58,547 nt of DNA from a virus. Under the pieces are notes generated by a model. That model did no database searches. It worked only from the letters and a program-made list of their open reading frames with translations, and had not been told where the DNA came from. Location: IMG/VR virus record IMGVR_UViG_3300037156_000120, positions 1 to 58,547 of that record; one strand, given 5' to 3'. Position numbers and translations under genes: made by a program. Positions 31,173 to 38,256 of the stretch are shown here, one piece after another. Each line of letters begins with the position of its first letter. Within the stretch, counting starts at the first letter, position 1.

Positions 31173-31570
31173 TTCTCGAAAGCCTCGCCGTTCATCGCCA
31201 TCATCAGCGCTTTCTCGACAGCAGCGCACATTGCTTCGAAGCCGTAATTAACGGTAGTGCATTTGCGGCGGTGAAAAGGATTTATAGATCCGCCAGCGAC
31301 GCACCCGAAGGCATCAGTCAAACGGTCGTCGCTGCGCAGACCCATGTGCCAGGCGAGAACAAACGTGCCTTCGCGCATTTGGCCGCTGTCGCCGTCAAGG
31401 TCGATCGTCACGTCAAGGCCGCGCGGCGTTGAGACGTGTAGCCAGATCGCGCGGCCATGCGTCATGATCACGTCGCGCACAATTTCAGCGCCGGTTTTTA
31501 CGGCGATGGCTTCCAGACGCGCAGCCATGGTCTCGCGATCTTTCGCGCGGGCGACAGATAGAATTTTCAT
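31169..31570 (-). CDS. Hypothetical protein (133 aa)
   Basis: Start ATG 31570 (MKILSVARAKDRE) chosen; the longer frame upstream is out of context. Alpha/beta protein with IVRDVIMTHGRAIWLHVST and a C-terminal NYGFEAMCAAVEKALM. No family recognised. First gene of a coupled pair with the GP88-like gene. Confidence 0.65.
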   Translation of the reverse strand: MKILSVARAKDRETMAARLEAIAVKTGAEIVRDVIMTHGRAIWLHVSTPRGLDVTIDLDGDSGQMREGTFVLAWHMGLRSDDRLTDAFGCVAGGSINPFHRRKCTTVNYGFEAMCAAVEKALMMAMNGEAFEK

Positions 31571-31575
31571 GGGTC

Positions 31576-31773
31576 TCAGCCTTTCCTGTTGTTGATGAAG
31601 CGATCGACCGCCGCGTTGATATCGGCGCCGCCAACGCGAACCCGGCGCGGAAACGTCGTGATCGAATGACCGGCGGCGAGATGTTCGCGCAGGCCCGGCG
31701 TGCGCGACTGCGCTTGGCTCTCGTGGCCGAAAGGGTTCTCGGCCACTACGTCGTTGAGATAAAAATCGTTCAT
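31576..31773 (-). CDS. Hypothetical protein (65 aa)
   Basis: ATG 31773 preceded by AGGAGAACCGCCT. MNDFYLNDVVAENPFG, then GLREHLAAGHSITTFP and RVGGADINAAVDRFI. First gene after the 31.8-kb promoter. No family recognised. Confidence 0.65.
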   Translation of the reverse strand: MNDFYLNDVVAENPFGHESQAQSRTPGLREHLAAGHSITTFPRRVRVGGADINAAVDRFINNRKG

Positions 31774-31795
31774 AGGCGGTTCTCCTGTCTTCCCC

Positions 31796-31827
31796 GCCTA
31801 TAAAACATAGGCGTCTATCTATGTCAA
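31796..31827 (-). promoter_or_regulatory. Early promoter with overlapping inverted repeat
   Basis: Minus strand: -35 TTGACA (31822-31827); -10 TTTTAT at 16 bp or TTTATA at 17 bp. Perfect inverted repeat CGCCTAT-AAAAC-ATAGGCG (31796-31814... arms 31795-31801 and 31807-31813) sits on the -10, and the 12-mer ATAGGCGTCTAT (31807-31818) is the same operator element as at 29.9 kb, in the opposite orientation. Confidence 0.7.
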
Positions 31828-31922
31828 CCCGCCGGTTGCGAAAAAGTTGCAGGGTTCCGAAATCTGGGATAAGCCTGATTCGCGCCTGCCGCGCACATCT
31901 CAATCCACAAAGGAAAGACCGC

Positions 31923-32309
31923 ATGCTGAACAAGATCATACAGAAGGTCGCCAACCTGATCACCACCGACGTCGACCCGGCCCTGTGCCGGGTTTATGAT
32001 GACATCGTCCGCGATCTCGAGGCCCTGCGCGAAAGCATGGGCGCGCCCGCCCCTACCTACCCAATCGACCCGGCCCAGTCCGAACTGCCGCTGGAGGCCG
32101 TCTCGGTGGGCGAGGGCGTCATATGGTGCGAGCCGCTGGCCGCGTCCGAGGCCGTCCCGGTGGGCGTCGACATCCCGCTTGGTCTCACTGCCCCCGCCAG
32201 CGCGGCGCCGCCCCAGCCCGCCCCGCTGCCCGGCTCCGAGGCCCTGGTCGACACTCTGCAGGCAGCCCACGACGTGGCCAAGGCCGACGATTCCTGCGGC
32301 ACTGCCTAA
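31923..32309 (+). CDS. Moron-like hypothetical protein (128 aa)
   Basis: Plus-strand gene inside the leftward early region. Start ATG 31923 with AAAGGAAAGACCGC upstream. N-terminal MLNKIIQKVANLITTD, then a Pro/Ala/Glu-rich acidic part. Much higher GC (third positions nearly all G or C) than the surroundings. It is followed immediately by a strong bidirectional terminator. Function unknown. Confidence 0.65.
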   Translation: MLNKIIQKVANLITTDVDPALCRVYDDIVRDLEALRESMGAPAPTYPIDPAQSELPLEAVSVGEGVIWCEPLAASEAVPVGVDIPLGLTAPASAAPPQPAPLPGSEALVDTLQAAHDVAKADDSCGTA

Positions 32310-32311
32310 AC

Positions 32312-32345
32312 AAAAAGGCCGGTAGAAACGCCCACCGGCCTTTTT
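32312..32345. terminator. Strong bidirectional terminator
   Basis: Perfect 12-bp inverted repeat AAAAAGGCCGGT / ACCGGCCTTTTT with a 10-nt loop. It gives a GC stem with a T-run on both strands, ending both the 31923 gene and the leftward gene at 32395. Confidence 0.9.
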
Positions 32346-32394
32346 GTAACTATGCTGCACTGCAATATATCGAAATCGTTATGTGCCAGGCTGA

Positions 32395-32766
32395 TCAGCC
32401 CAGCGGGCGCCCCGCTTTCTGCTGCTCGACGGCAGCCCGGGCGCTGGGACGCCAGTCGGTGGCGATCCAACCCGCCACCGCGGCGAGCAGCTGCTCCAGA
32501 TCAGCGGCATTGAGGTTCAGGTGCTTGGCCAGGCGCTGGAGATTACGGTCGAGGGTGGCCAGCGCCCCGACAAAGGCGCCGTGCTCGTACTCGCCGTCGC
32601 GCGTGACGAAGTCGCACATGACATAGCCGTCGAACGTGACGCTGGCCCGGCCAACGAAGTGAGGGCCCTCGTCATAGCAATCGTCGCCCAGGGCGTAGGC
32701 GAGGATGGCGCCCAGCTGGGTCTGGAGGGTGGCGGAGAGAATGCGGGCTTGAAGTTCGGGGGTCAT
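32395..32766 (-). CDS. Hypothetical protein (123 aa)
   Basis: Starts MTPELQARILSATLQTQLG; helical, with GYVMCDFVTRDGEYEHGAF and LNLNAADLEQLLAAVAGWI. GC-rich like its neighbours. AACTGAAAGGAACTGAAAA precedes the ATG. No family recognised. Confidence 0.65.
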   Translation of the reverse strand: MTPELQARILSATLQTQLGAILAYALGDDCYDEGPHFVGRASVTFDGYVMCDFVTRDGEYEHGAFVGALATLDRNLQRLAKHLNLNAADLEQLLAAVAGWIATDWRPSARAAVEQQKAGRPLG

Positions 32767-32874
32767 TTTTCAGTTCCTTTCAGTTGTTTTCAGGGGTGGT
32801 GCTCAAATCGGTCGTAAACGGCTGGGGAAGGCGCTGGGGAGCGGGTTTAGGGTGGTGCTCTCCAGCGCCCGGTC
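32767..32874. other. Intergenic segment with a short direct repeat
   Basis: 108 bp without a gene. The minus strand holds two copies of GAGCACCACCC about 45 bp apart. No promoter or terminator is convincing. Confidence 0.5.
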
Positions 32875-33192
32875 TCAGCGGTCCTCGACGCGGACGCGGC
32901 TATAACCGGCTCTGGTCTTCATGTGGTGCCGGAACCAGTTGTCGTTCACGCCCATCTCGCGCAGTTTCTTCTCCATGTCGCTGGCGTCCGGCGACTCGCT
33001 GGGGGCGATCTCAGAGACGCTGGCGGCGAAGAGCCGGCCCTCGTGGCGGCCCGGGCCCATAGCAATGATGTCGGCCTTGAGCGGCTTGGCCTGGGCCTCG
33101 AGCTCGGCAATTTGTGCGTTCAAAGAGCCCAGCACATCGATGGAGCTCTGGGCATTGTGGCCAATCTTGGCGATGGTGGCGGTCATGTTCAT
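32875..33192 (-). CDS. Hypothetical protein, first gene of the leftward unit (105 aa)
   Basis: ATG 33192 preceded by AAGGAAAATGCAAG (shared early leader); a second ATG at 33186 is possible. N-terminal coiled coil (SLNAQIAELEAQAKPLKADI), then a small C-terminal domain with DNWFRHHMKTRAGYSRVRV. Proteins of this size and end are common in phage early regions. Directly behind the main leftward promoter. Confidence 0.75.
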   Translation of the reverse strand: MNMTATIAKIGHNAQSSIDVLGSLNAQIAELEAQAKPLKADIIAMGPGRHEGRLFAASVSEIAPSESPDASDMEKKLREMGVNDNWFRHHMKTRAGYSRVRVEDR

Positions 33193-33232
33193 CTTGCATT
33201 TTCCTTTTTGGTTGTTTGCAGTCAGTAACGTA

Positions 33233-33261
33233 ACAATAGACCCCTATTCAACGCTTGTCAA
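33233..33261 (-). promoter_or_regulatory. Main leftward early promoter
   Basis: Minus strand: consensus -35 TTGACA (33256-33261), 17-bp spacer, -10 TATTGT (33233-33238). The element ATAGACCCCTAT (33236-33247) overlaps the -10 exactly as at 29.9 kb. Drives the leftward unit. Confidence 0.8.
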
Positions 33262-33498
33262 ATGAAAAAGTTGCACCTGGCCGGTGGCCTGCGGCGCGGC
33301 CCCCAAATTAGCGAAGGGCTTGTTAACTCTTGCTTTTAACTCACGGCGGAACTCTGCGCATATATGGGGTAATATGAGTTAAATATTGAGAATGATTCGC
33401 AGACTTCACTCGGCATGCCAAATCTTCCTACTGCACTAAGGCTATATCACATCCGAAGGGAACCTAAGCTTCGGTGATATAGGCTAGTGCGTACTTTG
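33262..33498. promoter_or_regulatory. Divergent intergenic region with hairpin
   Basis: No gene. AT-rich segment with two near-copies of TTAACTC-type words near 33320-33345, then a long imperfect hairpin at 33442-33481: CTATATCA, bulge, CCGAAG, loop GGAACCTAAG, CTTCGG, TGATATAG. It lies just upstream of the rightward promoter. It may be an operator, an RNA structure or part of an origin. Confidence 0.5.
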
Positions 33499-33527
33499 TT
33501 GACAGAGCGTAGGCCGGAGCTTTATAC
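33499..33527 (+). promoter_or_regulatory. Rightward promoter for the AP2 gene
   Basis: -35 TTGACA (33499-33504), 17-bp spacer, -10 TTATAC (33522-33527). The expected start is near 33534, 22 bp before ATG 33556. It lacks the ATAG-N4-CTAT element of the leftward promoters, so it may be regulated differently. Confidence 0.75.
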
Positions 33528-33555
33528 CACGAGTTTATCAAGCGGAGATTTTAAA

Positions 33556-34092
33556 ATGACAGGCACCCTCGAAAATAAGCGCGCCGAGGCGAAAGAGTAC
33601 CCGGGCGTTTCCTACGATGCTCGCATTCGAAAGTTTGTGGCGAACATAACCGTCAATGGAAAACGGACCTATCTTGGCAGCTTCGATGTTGCTGAAGATG
33701 CTGGCGCGACGTGGGCTCTTCATCGGTCGGATAATCCCGTCGTTCGAAAACGTAACGCAGATGGTGAGGCGGTCAGCTTCGCGCACGTATATCGTGAATT
33801 CCTGACAGAGGTGCAGGCGGCTAACAAGGATGCAGGCAAAGACACACCGTTTGGCAGACTCGAGCCCAAGGATACTTTTCGGGCGCCGGACGGCCAGTGG
33901 TTTGATCTTGAGAGGGTTCAGTATGCTCAGCGCAAGGGCGGAAAGAAATGGGTTTTTTACGTGTGGTCGTCTCCCTGCAGGATTTGCAAGACCATCTACG
34001 AGACTAAAACTTTGGCGGGGAAGGTGCTGACAGGGATCACGCGAAACTGCCCCCAGCACCGCGGCAAGTCTGCTGGCGACGGCTTGTCATGA
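33556..34092 (+). CDS. AP2-domain DNA-binding protein (178 aa)
   Basis: AP2/ERF-type domain at about residues 15-55: YPGVSYDARIRKFVANITV, then NGKRTYLGSFDVAEDAG. The C-terminal part has CRICKTIYE and NCPQH, a likely zinc site. ATG 33556 preceded by GCGGAGATTTTAAA. AP2 domains in phages occur in homing endonucleases and in stand-alone DNA-binding proteins; no HNH motif is seen here. First gene of the rightward unit, so it may be a late-gene regulator. Confidence 0.75.
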   Translation: MTGTLENKRAEAKEYPGVSYDARIRKFVANITVNGKRTYLGSFDVAEDAGATWALHRSDNPVVRKRNADGEAVSFAHVYREFLTEVQAANKDAGKDTPFGRLEPKDTFRAPDGQWFDLERVQYAQRKGGKKWVFYVWSSPCRICKTIYETKTLAGKVLTGITRNCPQHRGKSAGDGLS

Positions 34093-34275
34093 CTAGTGCG
34101 CCCGACTTGGTAGAGTTTGATGATAAAATTTGGGTGTTGGTCCGAACGAGCACGACATGGCTCTCGAGGGTAATTGGGATCTGATCTAGGCTGGACAGAT
34201 CGTAACGAATCAGGCACTTAGTTGGGCCGCGCTGCTGCGCTTCGCGGTGGCTGCTTCACGATGAAGGGCTAGACC

Positions 34276-34707
34276 ATGAGCGCTGCGGGTGCCTCCGATA
34301 CTTCTTCCGACGACACTGATCCCACTGCTGGCGTTGATACGTCTGATGACTCTACGCCGCAGGCTACTGTTCTCTGTACCATCATGAATAACGGCGATGG
34401 GACGTTTTCTTTAATTGCTGGAGATGACAGCGATGACGCTTCCGGCGCCAGCGCGAGTGGCGATGATACGGATGCCAGCGCTTCCAGCGATGACGCTGCA
34501 GGCGCTGGTGAAGGCGCTGAAGGCCTTCCGCCTGCAGCTGGTGGCGTTGCTGCCTCGTCTGCGGGCCAGACGTTCACGTCGCCTGGGCCGCTTCTGAAGG
34601 CTGTGCTCGATCTGGTGAAGACCGCGCAGGAATCTGGCGGCGGATCGGACGAGGACAACTTTGCGGCGGGCTTCAGCGGTGACAAGACACCCATTGCAAA
34701 ATCCTGA
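34276..34707 (+). CDS. Very acidic Ser/Asp/Ala-rich protein (143 aa)
   Basis: ATG 34276 with AAGGGCTAGACC upstream. Low-complexity runs of Asp, Ser, Ala and Gly over most of its length, with an ordered-looking PLLKAVLDLVKTAQE and an ending FAAGFSGDKTPIAKS. Might mimic DNA or act as a flexible virion or scaffold factor. Purely descriptive; no family recognised. Confidence 0.6.
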   Translation: MSAAGASDTSSDDTDPTAGVDTSDDSTPQATVLCTIMNNGDGTFSLIAGDDSDDASGASASGDDTDASASSDDAAGAGEGAEGLPPAAGGVAASSAGQTFTSPGPLLKAVLDLVKTAQESGGGSDEDNFAAGFSGDKTPIAKS

Positions 34708-34760
34708 AGAGCAGGACTTTGTGTCCCTTATCAATTCGGTTGATGGGGCGGCGTATCGAT

Positions 34761-34913
34761 ATGCCGCCCATCCCGGGTGATGGCCCGATCGTTTACATCA
34801 ATGGTATCGGCGATCTCACGATCGTCGCTCGCCTTGCGCCCGGTGAAGCTCTGGCTGCAATTTGGTCTTGGCGCGTGGGCGATGACTCCTGGCTTAGAAA
34901 TTACGCGTGTTGA
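34761..34913 (+). CDS. Hypothetical protein (50 aa)
   Basis: Start ATG 34761 (MPPIPGDGPIVYING) preferred to a GTG at 34719. Hydrophobic middle (DLTIVARLAPGEALAAIWSW). RBS weak. No family recognised. Confidence 0.45.
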   Translation: MPPIPGDGPIVYINGIGDLTIVARLAPGEALAAIWSWRVGDDSWLRNYAC

Positions 34914-34937
34914 TCTTGTAACGAAAAGGAGAAAGTC

Positions 34938-35135
34938 ATGGCTAAACTTACGAGCAAAGGTCGCAACAGTCTTCCGGCTAAAGATTTCGCTGGGCCAAAG
35001 CGTTCGTTTCCTATCCCAGATGCCAGTCATGCTCGGAATGCTTTGGCGCGCGTTGCCAACAAAAGCCCGGCAGTCAAGGCTGAAGTCAGATCAGCTGTTC
35101 ACCGGAAATTTCCCGGCATCAATGGCGGGAAGTAA
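34938..35135 (+). CDS. Conserved small phage protein, MAKLT-type (65 aa)
   Basis: AAAAGGAGAAAGTC before ATG 34938. MAKLTSKGRNSLPAKDFAGP, PIPDASHARNALARV, and VRSAVHRKFPGI match a widely conserved short phage protein (DUF6582-like) often found near structural genes. Basic; function unknown. Confidence 0.8.
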   Translation: MAKLTSKGRNSLPAKDFAGPKRSFPIPDASHARNALARVANKSPAVKAEVRSAVHRKFPGINGGK

Positions 35136-35161
35136 TTCCGTAACGCAGAGTTTTTGAGCAG

Positions 35162-35677
35162 ATGTCGAACGAAGACCTTGTTGATCACGCTGTTGATGAC
35201 GAGCAAGAACTTGTTGAAACAAAGGCTTTAAGCCCGCGTCATGAGCTTTTCTGCAAGACTTATGTGAGCAATGGCGGCAACGCGACACGAGCCTATATCG
35301 CGTGCGGCTATTCGCCTGATGGCGCGATACAAAATGCCAGTCGCTTGATGACCAACGATAACGTAACGAAGCGAATTGCAGAATTGCAGGGCAAAGTCCA
35401 TCAGCGCACTGAGATGACTTTGGAAAAAACTCTTCAGGAGATTGCTGCTGTTGCGCAGTTTGATCAGCGAAAACTCTTCTATGAAGATGGCACACCAGTG
35501 CCGCGCCACTTGCTTGACGACGACACGTCAGCTGCGATTTCGCATGAAGGAAAAAACGGCATCGTGCCGTTCAACAAATTGTCTGCGCTCGACATGTCGA
35601 TGAAATATCTGGGCGCGTACGAGAAAGACAATTCGCAGAAGAGCAGCAATCTTGCGATTCAGATCATTCTGGAGTGA
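35162..35677 (+). CDS. terS: Terminase small subunit (171 aa)
   Basis: Recognises phage DNA for packaging. SPRHELFCKTYVSNGGNATRAYIACGYSP and RLMTNDNVTKRIAELQ are the Terminase_2 HTH pattern, followed by an oligomerisation helix and a C-terminal LSALDMSMKYLGAY. Two genes upstream of the large subunit. The stop overlaps the next start (GTGA). Confidence 0.88.
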   Translation: MSNEDLVDHAVDDEQELVETKALSPRHELFCKTYVSNGGNATRAYIACGYSPDGAIQNASRLMTNDNVTKRIAELQGKVHQRTEMTLEKTLQEIAAVAQFDQRKLFYEDGTPVPRHLLDDDTSAAISHEGKNGIVPFNKLSALDMSMKYLGAYEKDNSQKSSNLAIQIILE

Positions 35678-36180
35678 GCGATATGGCCGGGCTGTGGGAT
35701 TTGATCAAAGATAAAGTATCGGCGCTGACGTCGATCGCCAACGACGAGATTCAGGAAGCAACAGATCCTGTGCGCGGCGCGCCGATCAGGACGCGCAGGA
35801 CTGAAGGCTTGAAGTTTGCGCCCGTCAATCGTTCTGCTTATCTCGAGCTGGAGAACGGCGGCTCGATTGAATTCGTCGGCGAGGCCGAAGATCTTGTGTC
35901 GCAGCTCGATCTCGAAAACCCGAACTTGGATCTCGTGACTGAAGACGCGCCAGCGTACACGTTCACTGCCGATCTGCCTGCAGAGCCAGCGCGCAAGCTT
36001 GGCTGCACTGATGGCCGCGGCAAGATCGCGCGTGAGATCAAGAAGCGGGAAGAAGGTGATCGATCGAAAGGTGGCAGGCCGCGCAAGTTTGCGTCGAATG
36101 CTGAACGTCAGGCGGCGTATCGCTTGCGTGAAGCGATCAAGGCGTTGCCGCCGCTGCCTCACACGCGCAAAAACAAATGA
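35674..36180 (+). CDS. Hypothetical protein between terminase genes (168 aa)
   Basis: GTG 35674 overlaps the terS stop; ATG 35683 is an in-frame alternative. Starts MAGLWDLIKDKVSALTS. Acidic middle with EFVGEAEDLVSQLDLENPN, then a basic C-terminus (KGGRPRKFASNAERQAAYRLREA) that reads like a DNA-binding helix. The gene between terS and terL may be a packaging accessory factor. No family recognised. Confidence 0.7.
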   Translation: MSDMAGLWDLIKDKVSALTSIANDEIQEATDPVRGAPIRTRRTEGLKFAPVNRSAYLELENGGSIEFVGEAEDLVSQLDLENPNLDLVTEDAPAYTFTADLPAEPARKLGCTDGRGKIAREIKKREEGDRSKGGRPRKFASNAERQAAYRLREAIKALPPLPHTRKNK

Positions 36181-37628
36181 ACAACCGAGATCTCGTCGAC
36201 GATGACGGGCCCATGTTCGATCTCACGCGCGATGATATGCCGCGTGATGGTGACAAGCCGCTCGGCATGCTGCGTGGTGATCTGGGCGAGAACCGGCCGC
36301 GCCAGATCGTCCAGATCAGATTGCCGAAGCGATGCGGTTTCCTCATGGAGATGCATCGCTTCAAGGTGCTGCATGGTGGCCGCGGCGGCGGCAAGTCGTG
36401 GGCGGTTGCTGATGCATTGCTGGCGCTCGGCGCCGCGCAGGAGCTGCGCATCCTGTGCGCACGCGAGATTCAGGATTCGATCAAGCAGTCCGTGCATAAG
36501 CTGCTGTCTGATCGCATTGCAGCGCTTGGTTTGGGCGCGTTCTACAAGATCCTCGACAACGAGATCCGCGGCGTCAACGGCACCGAGATCACCTTCACTG
36601 GTCTTGGCCGCCACACCGCGGAATCGATCAAGTCGTTCGAAGGCATCGACATCGTCTGGATCGAAGAGGCGCAGACCGTTGCTGAGCGTAGCTGGGCGAT
36701 TCTCATCCCGACGATACGCGCCAAGAACAGCGAGATCTGGGTCACGTTCAATCCGGACATGGACACGGATCCTGTGTGGCAGCGCTTCATCGTCAACAGG
36801 CCGACCGACGAGGCGCCATTCGATTGCGTCGTGGTCGAGATCAACTGGAACAACAACAAGCATTTTCCCGAGGTGCTCGATCGTGAGCGCAAGCACTGCA
36901 AGAAAGTCTCGCCAGACGATTACGACAACATCTGGGAAGGCAAGTGCCGCACCTCGATTGCCGGTGCCATCTACGCGCGTGAGCTCAACGAGATGGACAT
37001 CACGCAGCGCATTAGGCCGATGCCGTACGATCCGCGTTATCCCGTGCATTGCATCTGGGATCTGGGCTGGAATGACGCGATGACTGTGGTGATGGTGCAG
37101 AAGCCGCAGCCGTCGGTGGCCAACATCATCAACTATTTCGAAGATAGCTTTCAGCGCTATGACGAGGTGATCAGGGATCTGCGCTTGCTCAATTACAATT
37201 GGGGTTGGGACTGGTTGCCGCACGATAGTAGTCACACCAATCCAATCACGGGCACGAATGCCTTCATTACACTGAAGCGGCTGGGTCGGTGCGTGAAGCC
37301 GCCTATGGAACGCACGGATCCAGAGGCGCGCATCAGGGCAGCGCGCATGATGTTTCCGCGCATTTACATTGATCCGTCAGTGTTCAAGCGCGGAACTGGA
37401 TGGCTTGGCGGCGCCAGGTTGATCGAATGCCTTCGCCACTATCGTCGCAGCGTGCCGCAAACAACCGGCGAGCCGGGATCGCCGCGGCATGATGAATATT
37501 GTCACGGGGCAGACGCATTTGGCGCGACCGCAGAGGTGATCGATCAGATCGTCAACGATGCTGACGTGGTGCGCCGCGCGCTGCCTGTCTATAGCAACTC
37601 AGACCCAACGATGGGTTTACTTGGGTGA
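36177..37628 (+). CDS. terL: Terminase large subunit (483 aa)
   Basis: DNA-packaging motor. Walker A HGGRGGGKS (residues 66-74), Walker B IDIVWIEEAQ (157-166), FNPD (191-194), and a C-terminal RNase H-like nuclease with IWDLGWNDAM (Asp295) and HDEYCHGADAFG near the end. This is the Terminase_3/PBSX-like pattern. It overlaps the upstream gene by ATGA. The nuclease cuts concatemers at packaging; the cutting strategy (cos, pac or repeats) cannot be decided from this sequence alone. Confidence 0.95.
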   Translation: MNNRDLVDDDGPMFDLTRDDMPRDGDKPLGMLRGDLGENRPRQIVQIRLPKRCGFLMEMHRFKVLHGGRGGGKSWAVADALLALGAAQELRILCAREIQDSIKQSVHKLLSDRIAALGLGAFYKILDNEIRGVNGTEITFTGLGRHTAESIKSFEGIDIVWIEEAQTVAERSWAILIPTIRAKNSEIWVTFNPDMDTDPVWQRFIVNRPTDEAPFDCVVVEINWNNNKHFPEVLDRERKHCKKVSPDDYDNIWEGKCRTSIAGAIYARELNEMDITQRIRPMPYDPRYPVHCIWDLGWNDAMTVVMVQKPQPSVANIINYFEDSFQRYDEVIRDLRLLNYNWGWDWLPHDSSHTNPITGTNAFITLKRLGRCVKPPMERTDPEARIRAARMMFPRIYIDPSVFKRGTGWLGGARLIECLRHYRRSVPQTTGEPGSPRHDEYCHGADAFGATAEVIDQIVNDADVVRRALPVYSNSDPTMGLLG

Positions 37629-37651
37629 ACAACAACAGCAAGGAGAAGACC

Positions 37652-37903
37652 ATGGACAAATATGTTGCGCGTGTTTTCAAAGCGGTGAATGCGGATTTTG
37701 ACGTGAAGAGGGCGACGTTCTATCTGTCACCAAGCACGACGATAAAGATCACGCGCCAACGTCGCGGGCGCGCCTCGCGCCAGACCTATCTGCTCACGGT
37801 CGGCACCGCCAATTACCTCGAGCACAAATTCATCAAGACTTGCAAGAAGGCGGGTGAAGCTTTCCCGGTTAAGAAGATCCAGTTGCAGCGCTATCGGAGC
37901 TGA
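37652..37903 (+). CDS. Hypothetical basic protein (83 aa)
   Basis: ATG 37652 chosen because AAGGAGAAGACC lies directly upstream; a GTG at 37625 is worse. Basic beta-rich protein (ATFYLSPSTTIKITRQRRGR, TYLLTVG). No family recognised; small gene typical after terL. Confidence 0.7.
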   Translation: MDKYVARVFKAVNADFDVKRATFYLSPSTTIKITRQRRGRASRQTYLLTVGTANYLEHKFIKTCKKAGEAFPVKKIQLQRYRS

Positions 37904-37907
37904 CACG

Positions 37908-38126
37908 ATGAGCGACGAAGCGAAAGTCATATCGATGCTTGGCGTGCGGTTGAATTCGCTCGCTGGGTTGATCGTCGACCAGACCATCGCTGACTGCGTC
38001 GGGCGCTATACTCACATCGTGATCATCGGCAAGCTGCCGGACGGTTCGATCGAAGCGAACAGCCCGCATACGTGCGAGACTGCGCTCTGGATGCTCGAGC
38101 GCGCCAAGAAGATCGTGATGGATTAG
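37908..38126 (+). CDS. Hypothetical protein (72 aa)
   Basis: Start ATG 37908 (MSDEAKVISMLGVRLNSLAG). Alpha/beta with GRYTHIVIIGKLPDGSIEAN and a C-terminal helix. The spacing to the previous stop is 4 bp. Function unknown. Confidence 0.65.
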   Translation: MSDEAKVISMLGVRLNSLAGLIVDQTIADCVGRYTHIVIIGKLPDGSIEANSPHTCETALWMLERAKKIVMD

Positions 38127-38256
38127 CGTTACAAAACTTGAAGGCTCTTGCGAACTGCCACGAATTTGATCATGACGGTTAATCAAGCGTGTCGTGGCTG
38201 GTGCGTTCTGGAACGCCGAGAGGCTGTCCCAACCCTTTGATGGAAGCCAGTGTCTC

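Noticed and set aside
30384-31247. 287-codon plus-strand frame
   Set aside because: Antisense to the GP88-like gene and composed of unlikely residue runs; no RBS.
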